Below, piece after piece: positions 45,751 through 56,679 of a stretch of DNA of 64,000 bases. Under the pieces are notes generated by a model. The model saw nothing but the letters and a program-made list of their open reading frames with translations, made no database searches and was not told where the DNA came from. The first letter of the stretch is position 1, and every line of letters starts with the position of its first letter. Both the position numbers and the translations under genes were made by a program. The stretch comes from Kalmusia sp. IMI 367209 (lineage: Eukaryota > Ascomycota > Dothideomycetes > Pleosporales > Didymosphaeriaceae): the NCBI GenBank assembly GCA_027946365.1, contig JAPEUQ010000001.1, positions 4,092,001 through 4,156,000 of the forward strand. Direction: 5' to 3'.

Positions 45751-46356
45751 ATGTCATCCTCAAACCATTTCCCCCTCCGCACCCTCTTCCTCACGGAAGC
45801 CATCCTCAAAGTCATCGGCGGCACCATCTTCCTCTTCGCCCCATCTACTATTCTTAAGAATCTATCTTTTCCCCCTTACTCTATGCTGTCGACATCCCTC
45901 ATTCGCAACCTCGGCACACAGACCCTCGCCTTCAGCATCCCGCTCTTCCTGGCCGCGCGCACCGATCGCGTAAGTGTGCAGAGCAGGAGGATCGTGTATT
46001 GGTCACTCTTGGCAAGAGAAGGGTTTCTCGCACTGGGATTACTAGGGCAGATGGTCGTTACGTACGTGAGAGGTTGGAAGGGAGGGGAAGGGGACGTGAG
46101 TAGGGCGATTGAGGAGGGCAGGTTGGTGGAGAAGAGAATCGAGGTTGAGGAGGAGAAGCTGGAGAAGAGGACATTGGTGATGGGGATGGGGTGGTGGGTG
46201 GCGGAGTTGGTACCGTTTGTAATGGGGAGGGTGTGGGTTCTGGGGTGGAGGGAGGATGGTTTGAGGAGTAAACAGAATGGGTTTGATGGAGGGAATATGC
46301 TACTTTGCTACTTGATGGCATGTTGCAAATTCAGGCCCAAGGGTGTTTTTTGGTAA
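45751..46356 (+). CDS. Small integral membrane protein, 201 aa
   Basis: A single exon starts MSSSNHFPLRTLFLTEA. Three hydrophobic segments are visible: AILKVIGGTIFLFAP, LAFSIPLFLAA and GFLALGLLGQMVVTYV. A weaker one follows in WWVAELVPFVMG. A charged Glu/Lys-rich loop (about residues 115-145) separates them. No family is recognised; similar short membrane proteins are common in Dothideomycetes. The last 30 residues are less typical, so the true end could differ. Confidence 0.6.
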   Translation: MSSSNHFPLRTLFLTEAILKVIGGTIFLFAPSTILKNLSFPPYSMLSTSLIRNLGTQTLAFSIPLFLAARTDRVSVQSRRIVYWSLLAREGFLALGLLGQMVVTYVRGWKGGEGDVSRAIEEGRLVEKRIEVEEEKLEKRTLVMGMGWWVAELVPFVMGRVWVLGWREDGLRSKQNGFDGGNMLLCYLMACCKFRPKGVFW

Positions 46357-46611
46357 TCAGCGGGCGCCGAGGAAGAAACATGGAATCTATGGATAGCGAT
46401 GACCTTTGAGACTGCCTGTTGGGTCCAGGATGGCTCATATCTGTTCAGGAGCCACGATTCGTTCTCGTTCTTCCTCTCACGATGCAATGGTGGACAACAA
46501 ATAAAATAAAATATGACTTTACAATCGCTGTAATGTTCAAGTTGACAAGCATTTGGGTATCTCATGAAGCCTTTCACCAGATCAACCGAGCTTTTCCCGA
46601 TTGAATATCTT

Positions 46612-48047
46612 TTATTCATGCTTTCCGTCCTTCTCCTTCTTATCACACACCCTGTGAAAATCCTTATGTTTCTCCGCACCCTTGCCAATGAGGTCCTCGA
46701 ACTCCGCTAGCGGACAACTCGCACCTGGACCGCTCTGGCAGTCCGGAATTGGCCGTGGTGCCGTGTTCGCAATGAAGCGAATGAATTCGCCCGGTCCTTC
46801 GCCCGACACAGCACCTCGCTCGCATGTCATCTTTTCCATGCCTACGTGGCCGAGGAAGGGAATCAGATCGGCCATCTTCCAGGATCGTGCCCACTGCCCC
46901 ACAATTAGCGGTGGCTTCTTAGAGATGTCAGTAGTAGTGTACGTACATTAATACGACTAGCAGGAAATTGCTCTATCGCTCTAGATGACGAGTTGAACAA
47001 GCCCAACGCGGTCGCAACGAAAGGGGGAACCTCGCGGTGTGTGAATGAGAGGAAGAATCGCTGGTCATCTGGCCAAGCATCGCCAGGCTTGCCTTGCTCT
47101 TCAATCGACTCGAAAATCTTGGACTGCGCATGTAACCAGGGGAAACCAAGATATGGCGAGAGAGGGTTCATAGGACCAACCATGTACGCGTATTTCAGAT
47201 CCCAAGCGTACTCGTATGCCATCCATTCAGCATCATTGAAAACACCACAGATCTCGGAACGTTTCCCGTTGATGGCGCTTTCATAGCCGCATAGTTGCTG
47301 AAGCCCAACGACGTCCTTTGGTGTTAGCTTGAACGGCATGTATGGTGCTAGCCGAGTTGCGACACTTGAGCCGTATATATTGATGAATTCTTCCTGTTCC
47401 TTCGCACCGGGCTCTTTCGAAAAGGCCTTGCACGATTTGTGGGGGATCAACGACTCCATGGAGCCGTTCTTATTGGTCGTAACGCGTACAATGTCGATGG
47501 TGTCATTGTGTGACCACGCACTAACTAGGTTCTTAGCTGTATCATATGTGCGAGACTTCTTATCAGCGAGAACTCGCTTAGTGTGCGGTACGAGGTCCTC
47601 GTAACGTTCTAAGAGGTGTTTGCCAACTTTAGCAGCGTCGACCGCACCGGAAGGAGTCAATTCTTCTAGACGATCTTCAAGGATAGGTGACTGCCATTGC
47701 TCCATGAACGAAAGTGGACCAGACCAGCCCTGACGTTGTTTCTCGAGTTTCCATAGGAATGGCTTGATGTACTCTTCATATTCCTTGTCGTTTGCGTATA
47801 TGGCACCATGGCGCACTAGGTAGGAAGCAGCGCTGACATTGCAGCCCGCGGGAGCTTTGTGTTCGAGACCAAATCCAACGGCATCAAAATACGGCGAGAT
47901 TCCAGGAAGGTGCAGCAATGGATCGAACTGGTAGCCCTGTGAATGATCAAGTGGCTGGAGTGGTATTTGAGATTGCTGGCCGCCGAAGAAAGATGGTAGC
48001 GCCAACGCCGAGGCGGTGGATGCTAGTAGAAAGGTGAGCTGGAACAT
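46612..48047 (-). CDS. Secreted histidine acid phosphatase family protein (phytase-like)
   Basis: Two exons (48047-46947, 46893-46612) give 460 residues. I chose the ATG at 48047 because it starts a signal peptide (MFQLTFLLASTASALALPS); an in-frame ATG upstream would hide it. The acceptor at 46894-46895 (GGGGCAG) gives SRINWARSWKMADLIPFLGH, which fits the family; a closer AG would make a 29-base intron, too short. The nucleophile motif reads YLVRHGAIYAND, so the second Arg and Pro of the canonical RHGxRxP are absent. The distal motif is FTHREVPPFVATALGL. This variant subgroup is widespread in fungi. Cysteines in CSCK-type positions and sequons agree with secretion. Phosphatase activity is plausible, but the substrate is unknown. 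Confidence 0.85.
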
Positions 48048-49182
48048 GGTGGGAACACAGGAGGTGATCATCGGACAGACAAGCCGCAAAGGAAAGACGT
48101 AGCCATTTTCTTTTCCATAGAATTGTCTCATGACGTCAACTGAAGAATTCGGCCAGGAACGCGTCCCACTAACGCTTAAGGTTTGCCTCTAGCCGGATAC
48201 GCCTGTCGGCTATTTTTACCTCCAGTTCACCACTTACTAAGCCGATCCTTTAGATGGATGCATATATAGACTCTGTTTATGCTTCATAAGATGAGTTTGC
48301 GTTGCCCACTAATGGAATTCATATTACTCGAGTATTTGAATGCAGACGTGATCTTATGCGGAAGACGTTCAACCCGCTGAATTCGATCTGCGCCTCCTAG
48401 TATGAACAGGCAGAGCCATGGTTCCGCAAGCTGACTTCTGCGCGGTCGCGCGAACCCCAGCCTCGCGGGCATATGGGACCACATTAGTAGCGCATATGCC
48501 CCGACAAATTACAATTGCGACGATTGAGTTTTGCACTGGGAATTTGCATATAAGCGAAAATACTGGAGTCCTCACAGCAAGCTGCGAATGTGGCCGTCGC
48601 AGAGACTTGTAGGCACCGGTGCTTGGCCTTGACTGTTGGCTGGAATTGACGACAAGCAGCGACCGCCATTGCGCCTCTATCACCTTCCGTGCTATCCAGT
48701 CATGATCCATATGACTCACCTGCCACTCTGGATCGCAAGCTCAATTTCCGCCCATTGCAACCGCTGGTGTCGGCCCTGTCTCCCTCGCAAACCTTGCCGC
48801 ATCATGGGTTTGTCGACGGCACGGGGCAGATTGCACCACCACGGGTCCAGTCTCAAGTCGGAGCAACCATATGGCAGGATGAGGGCTCTCTCTGCTTCCT
48901 TGTAGAAGTGAAGGGCGTTTGCGTAGCGAGGAGAGAAGACAGCCATATGATCAAATGGCACAAACCTGCTGAACGTGGCAGGAATGACTCGCGGACGTAG
49001 GGATAGTATACTGAATTCAGAAAAGATATGGTATCTCGTTGTGTTTGGGCCTTTGTATCTCCAAGGGGTCTGGTATGCGCACCGTTCCATCGTATATGTA
49101 GGTGTGTTAACGCGTCTAGGATTCCATATGAACGTGCTTTGGAATTCGCAACAAAGAAAAAATTACCCAACTCTTATATCCC
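48048..49182. other. Intergenic, no gene seen
   Basis: Short overlapping frames on both strands only. The promoter of the histidine acid phosphatase lies at the left end. Confidence 0.4.
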
Positions 49183-51350
49183 TTGTTCGTCCAAGATATT
49201 GGACCTCTGCTAGACCACCCAAGAGACCAGGCTTCAGCAAACACTCAGAACTTGCTTCCAACCCCACCGAGCGCGCCCAGCATACAGAATACACCTCTTC
49301 AACTGCATTTTAAGCGCTCTCTGGCTGGTCCTGCTAATACCGCTCCACCGCACGCCGTTCAGCCACCGCCCTCGACTGTTCCCATACTCTCTTGCCGACG
49401 CCGGATGTAAGTGAGAACAACAGCTGGTTGCATCCAGGCACTCCACCCCATGAGTGGATTCGCTTCGATGAGTCTATGCTTGCCAATGTCAATTTCTTCG
49501 ACAATCAAGGTTCAATCCACATACCTTTGATGGCACCAAACATGTCCCCAAGAACTATAGAAAAACTTCTAGAATATACTCCGGATCAATACGCAGACTT
49601 AAGACCTTCACAGGATGTCTTAAAGTCTTCTATTAGCTCAATACCTCGCATAGAGATAGTAGACGGTTGTGGTAGCGACGTGGAGTATGTCTCTAAGATC
49701 AATCATCAACCACAGTCACCAGAAGAATGGAAAGTATCGTTGGTAGAAAATGAGTCAGCTGGTCGTCCCAATCTCGGCCTACTTGAAGGCCATGTGCAGG
49801 CTACCACAGATCATGCCAATGGAAACAACCACTCGTATCTCGAGACAGTGGATGAACCTACGGTAGCTGATCCAAGCATTCCACTTATCAGCACTGACTT
49901 GGATGTGGGGCCACGCTCAAGATCAACAGAATATTCGTTGGACAGCTATGAGGGATCGAGTGACACTGAATCAGACACAGCGTTGCGCAAGGAACGGATT
50001 ATTGATCGCATCATGATAGATTTTTACAAATTGTTCGGCAATTATGATGGAGCGGCCCAACATGCTACTCATAGCGCACAGTCGGCGTCTGAACACCAGC
50101 TTGGGAGCTCTATAGACATCGCATTATCTGGTGGCTAAGAATCACGAAGACGAGTAGGCAAAAGGAAAGGCGATGAAAGGGATGATGGAGACCATCATGA
50201 TGAGCCACAGAACCCGAAAAAACACAGTAGGACGGACAACGTTGATGCTCCAGGAAGGCGTCTCGCGTGTCCTTACTTCAAGCACAATCCTAGGACATAT
50301 CGGAATAATCATCCATGTCTTGGCCCCGGTTGGAATTTGATACATCGGTTGAAGTAAGCCTCCTTATCATCACTCATTTTTTAAATGATGCATCATCTTA
50401 CAATCAACACGTTGTCAAATACTATCCTATATAACTGAGATTTAAACATAGGGAGCATTTGTAGCGCCATCACGAGCTTCCTCCGCAGTGTGGGAGGTGT
50501 TGTGAAGTATTTGATACCGACGTAAAACTGAAGGAGCATTCGCGGCTACCAGATGGATGCGAGCTTCGCAACTTGGTGCCTCTCGAAGGCTTCAACAAAG
50601 ATCAAGAGAGAAGACTCCGTTCTAGAAAACGAGGTGTTCTCGGTGACACCAGAGAGGAGCAATGGAAATAAACATATTTGATACTCTTTCCGGATACTCC
50701 CTTGCACAGAAATTCCATCATCATATTACGATTACGACGAAGATTCACACTTGCAATCCAATCCTTCACCAACCTCCGCAGGCTTCACTCGCTATGAGAC
50801 GTATCTCAGCCGCGAGCTCCCTCGTAGCGTTTGATAGGAGTTGGAGATAGCAATGGAGCGCGAGCTGGGTCCTATCGAAGAGAAAATTAAGAGTCAACTA
50901 GTAGCCATTGTGCGAAACTGCCAGGAGCGACTGTTTAAGATGTATCAAGAGACGAAACAACCAACAAACGAAAGTAATGACTATAATCCGGTGTCAAGCG
51001 ATCACGCTTGCGGAGCCGGACCGTGTGAATCAACGCATGATACCACAGCGCCCCAGGAGCTGGCAACGACGGACGATTTGGCAGCCTATCAGATACCCCT
51101 TGAAGTACCCTTCCAAGTTTCGGATGGCTTCATGGAGTATAGTAGCTTGGAAGGGGAAGGACCGTCGGACTCGGCATATGGGTCTCTGCTCGCAGATCAA
51201 TTATGGATGCTTGAAGCATCCAATTTCGAATGTTCGTTTACTGACAACGACATCCCGAACTTTGAATGCAATCACATGCCTCTGACTCATGTTGATGACA
51301 AAAGCAATTGCGCCATGATTGGCAAGGGGAAAGGGAAAGCCAGGGGATGA
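49183..51350 (+). pseudogene. Fungal C2H2-like zinc-finger family gene with multiple stops
   Basis: The text follows a known fungal family with a Pro/Ser-rich N-terminus and a basic linker. A zinc-finger-like segment reads LACPYFKHNPRTY, CLGPGWNLIHRLK, then EHL-x-RHHELPPQCGRC. This is followed by EGFNKDQERRLRSRKRG and LILFPDTP...SSYYDYDED. A normal intron (50354-50451) is still recognisable. The frame is cut by TAA at 50136, TAG at 50462, TAA at 50669 and adjacent TGA TAG at 50832-50837. One single-base slip occurs near 50680 at a CCC run and another near 49390. Four of the five stops equal Gln or Arg codons after C-to-T change. After the last stop the frame stays open to 51350 with ELEIAMERELGPIEEK, so decay looks recent. 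Confidence 0.75.
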
Positions 51351-51824
51351 AAGCTCGAGAGGGATACCACGGTCATTGTGTATTATTAGTCAAGAATTAG
51401 TCGCACCAGATGCTACCTCTACCCAGATGACCGTAATGTCACCCTATAATGAATGACACCCCATAATGGGCACATGACGGTACACTGCGCCCGCTATTAG
51501 GATGTACGACGTCGGCTTTCCTTTCGAGCTATGTCATTGGGCCGCTAAAAGCTTGGAACGAGACATTTCGATGTCTAAGCCCTATTGTAACACTTTGTCT
51601 GACACGAAGAATAATATATTGCATGTGTATTTGATCAGCCCCTAATGTGTGTCACGATGTTGTGCATTAGATAACGCAGAGGAGCATACCAAAATGCTTA
51701 TTTCGATTTCCCTTTCCTCCCAACAACATTTCTAATATATTAGACACGCCTCCATGCCTCCTACTCAAAATACACTGCATTATTGCTGATCAGAAGCCTT
51801 GACTATTCTATCTTTTGAATTGCG
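51351..51824. other. Intergenic
   Basis: Upstream region of the next gene; AT-rich in places. No gene seen. Confidence 0.4.
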
Positions 51825-54084
51825 ATGTCTGAGTTGGACCCTCATTTCGTTAAACACGGTTTTTGGATCAACGAAGCCAAAGGTCAAATCTTGGGAAGCA
51901 CCATAACGACAGACACTCGAACAGGATTCTTTATCATATCTTCTTTGACAATTTTATCTTCCTTAGGTATATATCACAGGTTTGATGGGATATAAAAGCA
52001 TGCTGATTATTAAGCAGCCTCTTCCCAACTCTGGCACGTCTTGGTGTTCATACATCACCAAATTCGATCCGACCGACAAATCGCAGATGGTCTTTTCCGC
52101 CAGCAGCAAGCACTATTGCGTACTAGTCCTTCCCCTATGGGGCTTGTAGTGCAGCAGATCAAACTATGCTGGTCGTGGCGAAGGAAAGCAAAAAAACCCT
52201 TGCGCCAAACACTTCCTCAGACTGTTGTAGCAGTACTCATTGCTATCGCCACTCTCACAGCGACTATTTTCTCGTCCCTTATCATCACCTCAGATAATAT
52301 TGAGGTGCTCATCGATAGCCCGCACTGCAGTCTACTACCCTCTGCTCAATCAGACAATAATACAATCTTGAGCTACGTGGACGCTATTGGGCCGTTGTCG
52401 AGATCGTTAGCCACACAATGCTACATCAACAATTCCAATGGATCGGAATGCCGCAAACTCTCAGTTTCAAAAGTTAATCTTGCCAATCAGACGACCAGTT
52501 GTCCGTTTGCACCATCGATATGTAACAGTAGCGTCTCAGCGATAAACGTGGACTCTGGGTTACAAGACGTCAATGTCGTGTTTGGTATCAACAGTAAGGC
52601 TGCCGACAAGGTTTTATACAGGAAATCGACTACATGTGCAGTCTTGTTACAAGAGGGCCGTACATCCGTGGTTAATCTGACCGAGCTGAATCTCCCATAT
52701 CATCAATTCCTTCATCATCCTGCTGGTGAAGAATTAATTCTCGAATTTTTCGGCCCTATGAAAACAGGTAACTTTAATTACACCTATTTTCACAGTTTAC
52801 TAGAAAGTAATTTTACTCGCACTTATACAGTCATGTATGTTCGTCCACGCTATGCTTGTAAGCCAAAGGTTCACACATAACAGGCCGACTACCCGATACA
52901 TATCACCATCTTTGGCCATACTGAACACATTCGAGCCCGTAGCAGAACTGCATAGACGCGATGCTGACATCGTCCTCAAGTTCATTGCGAAGAATCGAGT
53001 TCTTTATACTGCCCCTGTGGAAGATCCGATATTCCAGGCAACATTACTGGTCAACAACTTGATGTTAATGGATGGTTCAACGTTTACAGGAATGTACGCT
53101 CCTAATTCGCCTTTGGGTGTCATCGGGTGCGCGCAACAGGTAAGCCCTATAATTCCTATCGCTACTGAATTAACGAAATGTAAGCATCAATTGTGCATTC
53201 CTAGCATGCATGAGAAGGGAACTGCATGCACAAAACTGGGCCCGCTTCCAGGAGATGTCTCTGAGATTGATTTGGCGCCAATGAGCGACATGCAGCGCTC
53301 TATCATGCAGCTACTGATTAGTGCTGCTTGGTTATTCGACATTGGGATTTGGGATTGGGTGAGCGCATCATCAGGGATTCTAGATACCGGAGGGCAAAGC
53401 TATGGCCTACCAAATGACCAGTGGATGAGGGAAGTTGTCATGTGGGAATCTTCCACGTGGGCGGCCCTACAGGTAGCCATCGCGCAGTATGCTCTTGGCC
53501 CGCCAGAACTTCTCAGCGGCGACAGTCAAGCAGCAAATACAAATCTGACTACGACTCAGAGGAGGCTGTGCAAAATGCAACGCGTACGAAGATCGGGAGG
53601 CTTTGTGTAAGTGATGTCATTACTCTGGCCCGTGTGCTTCGCACCCTTCCCTTGTCTTTTTCAATGCACAACTAACGATTATCGTAGCAACATCAACGTC
53701 TACCGCCTTGTACTATTCATTGCATTCGCGTCTGGCTGCACAATTCTTAATATAGGTCTCCCCTATTTCGTGGTCTTCCTAAGCAAAGGGAATCCGAGAT
53801 TTGGCCTGCGATACGAGCAATGGATACAAGATGGCGTGTTCCAGCTACAGCGACGCGCATACGAGGCGCACGACGAGGGTCATTGGTCGAGGCTTGATCG
53901 GGAGATACCGATAACAGAGAAGTATGAAACTCTTCCTGCTCTGTTGGTAATTGCGGACATCCGTAAGCCGGGTACCGACATGGTTCAACTCTACAAAGAG
54001 CAGGAGGATGCAAATTTAGTCTCTGGCACAGACGGAAAAGGGAGTGATGTAATTATTAAAATTTTGGAAGGTACAACAAAGTGA
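51825..54084 (+). CDS. Fungal multi-TM protein of unknown function, 677 aa
   Basis: Five exons are inferred: 51825-51966, 52018-52834, 52884-53139, 53185-53606 and 53688-54084. The start MSELDPHFVKHGFWIN, followed by TTDTRTGFFIISSLTILSSL, is a conserved opening of a widespread Pezizomycotina family. Membrane segments include that one, QLWHVLVFIHHQ (weak), VVAVLIAIATLTATIFSSLII and RLVLFIAFASGCTILNIGL. A large loop with many N-glycosylation sequons lies between and is probably extracellular. Intron 3 (53140-53184) is 45 bases and stop-free; its removal gives CAQQHQLC as in relatives. No enzyme motif is present. Confidence 0.8.
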
Positions 54085-54407
54085 CCAGCACTAGAACATC
54101 TGAAATGACCAATCAGTCCAATGTCGGCTATTAGTGCCTTAATCCTTACCAGTGCTTTATAAAAAGAACGTGGCACTTGCTCATGGTTTGGTAAGCATGG
54201 AATCACAGATTCTGACTCATAGATTCTAATATGGTTGAAAGATGTAAATGGTACTGGTATGCGTCGAAAATATGTTAACCGAACTATACACGGCCAATAG
54301 TAGAATCCATACCGGTCAGTATAGTGCATTTACCGATTTCGTGGAAGTGCATATTGCGTAGATTCTTCTATGAAAAACCGACAGACTCGCTACCCTGCTA
54401 GCGAAAG
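54085..54407. other. Short intergenic region
   Basis: Lies between the convergent 3' ends of the multi-TM gene (+) and the UstYa-like gene (-). Nothing recognised. Confidence 0.4.
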
Positions 54408-55343
54408 CTACAAAACCGAATCATCCTTCAGCAGCCTGATATGAATATTAGGAATCATTCTTTCCCTACTCCACCGATCAACCGTATCCCAATCCATGCA
54501 CTTCCTCGGCGAATTCGATCTAGCTGACGGCTTCGTCGCATCAGGCCCCGCCCAGATGAAGGAATACAGACCAAGATCAGCACTACACATGGCCGAGACC
54601 CTAAGCGCCTCGATGCAGTGTCCGATGTGGACCTGCATGAACATTTCATCTTCCCTGGTCGCATTGGGGTAGTACCTTTCTCGGTACAGCCAGAGGCGCA
54701 TTCGACGCTGCTGTGGTGTTAGCGCGTTAATGGTGGTGGGCCAGGGAGGGTATTTACTAGGCAATGGAGTTCGTGGTATACACCGAGACTGGCCATGTAG
54801 CCACCTGAGGCTACTCTTACGGAGTCTTGCAGCGGCTCGCCTGCCTGGAGCATCTCTTCGACTGTGGCATTGAATATCAGAGCTGAATAGGTGAGTATAT
54901 AATCAAATAATATGTCGAGTTGCTTACGATCTATAAGCTCCTCCCACGCGCGATTGTTTTCTTCGTTCGGATAGCCGGTGTATGCATTGTGTCGCAGCGT
55001 GCCGTTGCTTCGCTCCGTCTTCACTACGTAGTTGACTGGACTGGATATCGGGCCTATGTCTCTTAGCATGATGTTCGAAGGAGTAACGAGGAATGTGTTC
55101 TTTACTGTAAACGCTAGTATCTTGTTCAGACCGGTTGTTGAAATGCTGAAAGAGGAGCCCCGAAACAAATAGAGCAAGAACAACATGCAGAAAGATAAAG
55201 TAAAGAAGTCCTAAAGTACGGGAATGAGTGGAGGACCAAAATTCGCGTTTTCCATATCTTATCGAACTCAGGAATTCGAGATCTTCCTCATCCGACTGTG
55301 AAGCCAGAAGCCTCTTGTTTTCTTCTATCATTTCTTCGCCCAT
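54408..55343 (-). CDS. UstYa-like protein (DUF3328)
   Basis: Four exons (55343-55106, 55053-54928, 54882-54758, 54710-54408) give 263 residues. An N-terminal cytosolic part (MGEEMIEENKRLL...DLEFLSS) precedes one membrane anchor, LGLLYFIFLHVVLALFVSGLL. The two family motifs are intact: YHELHCL and HIGHCIEALR. They form the HxxHC pair thought to bind metal in UstYa-type oxidases, which cyclise or oxidise ribosomal peptides and other metabolites. The intron at 54883-54927 is 45 bases and stop-free. The last acceptor is CAGCAG, a tandem site that may add or drop one Gln. I chose the Met at 55343; an upstream in-frame Met exists at 55364. No precursor peptide with repeated cores was found nearby. 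Confidence 0.85.
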
Positions 55344-56182
55344 GGCCAGTTGTGACCGTCTCAAAGATACCAGTGCAAAGGAAAGCAGATAGGGTGGGGT
55401 AACACAGATCCAAGAGACCGGACGAGATACCGCCCATACAAGGACGATCTTTGCCTGTTTGCCTCGTTAACTCTGCGAGGCAGAATTGCAGGGCATGCCA
55501 GTCAGGCATCCGCCATCACACAACCACGCCCGCTGGCGTTATCCGTCACGACAAAGGATTATTCCCCCGAGCGCCTTTCCCGGCGCCACCAGTAAGATCG
55601 TCCAACGGCCCTTTTAATCAAGTATATGGTATTCGATGCGCAGCTGTGCCACCGGGGTTCAAAGAACTAGCTAGGCCAGGCGCGCCGATACGATATCCGA
55701 CGCGTGGTCATGCGGCTGCGATACTGGCTGGAGAATACACGAACCCGGGACTGGGAAACCCTTGTGCGATGGTTCCAGGCAAGGCATGGCCAATCGGATG
55801 CGGAGGGCGGCCACACTCAAGAAATCAAGGGGCCGAAATAGCATACAAGCGCCCGGATTGTCAATATAACTCGGGCGTCACAATCTTTGTGAAATAGGCG
55901 ATGCAGCGTGCCCTAGGCAAGCAGCTTGGAAAACGCCTCGGGTGATACGACCGATTAGGCATTTGTGTGGAGGAGGCAAGACAGCAAGGCAATGAAGCAG
56001 GGATAGAGTGACAGCATGTAGAGCATACCTGGGGTGTTGCAGACATATTTGTAGTCCGGCGATACCTGTGATACGAACCACGCAGCTTGTTTTGCAATAT
56101 CACATCTGCCTTTCGCAACTCAAGTGAGCATACGCGAACTACCTATCTTACCAGGACCAACTAACTCTTCAAATCAGACAAC
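55344..56182. other. Intergenic between divergent genes
   Basis: Upstream regions of the UstYa-like gene (-) and the tiny secreted protein gene (+). An open frame at 55451-55897 has no recognisable feature. Confidence 0.4.
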
Positions 56183-56480
56183 ATGCAGTTCCAAACTTTG
56201 CTCTCTGCCCTCGCTGCCTGTAGCTTCATGGCCTTCACGATTGCGGCACCCATTCAAACGGGCACTAGTAAGCGATCTAGTCATGTACAAGAAAGACGCT
56301 AAGCTAACGACCATCATAGCTCCCGATGGTGCTGTTATAGAGGTGTACCAAAAGTCTTGTGGTAAGTCAACAGAAGGGCATTCTTGATGTGCAGTTTTAG
56401 TGACCATTGAAGGACCTGAGCCAGTCGGTACCATCGCCGCACGAGATGAAAAGGAAGTGTTCGCACCCTGTGGTCATTAG
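56183..56480 (+). CDS. Tiny secreted protein, 68 aa
   Basis: Three short exons (56183-56267, 56320-56361, 56401-56480) join in frame through two GTAAG...TAG introns. The signal peptide is MQFQTLLSALAACSFMAFTI, cleaved near AAP. The mature part is about 45 residues with two cysteines (YQKSCVTIEG and VFAPCGH), which could form one disulfide. It has no repeats or Kex2 cores. After the TAG at 56478 the same frame stays open for about 100 codons (GTVLVEGAVGRLSYSQ), partly antisense to the P450, so the gene may once have been longer. Function unknown; a secreted effector-like role is speculation. Confidence 0.55.
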
Positions 56481-56679
56481 AGTAGGGAGAAGCAGGGAAC
56501 TGTGTTGGTGGAAGGAGCCGTTGGGCGTTTGTCATATAGCCAGAACTACATTTTCAGCGATGGTGGCTTTGAATTATCCGGTCTTTCCCATGTAAATCGA
56601 GAGCAGTCTCGAGTAATTGCTTGTACACCGCATGCCATAACCACCCTCGTAAATCAGAACTTCCGGAAGCATCTTTGTG

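Noticed and set aside
46894..46946. 29-base intron in the histidine acid phosphatase using the first AG
   Set aside because: Too short for a fungal spliceosomal intron. The next acceptor gives 53 bases and restores the conserved RINWARSWKM.
54408..56480. Ustiloxin/phomopsin-type ribosomal peptide cluster
   Set aside because: No precursor with repeated core peptides and Kex2 sites, and no tyrosinase, methyltransferase or peptidase genes nearby.
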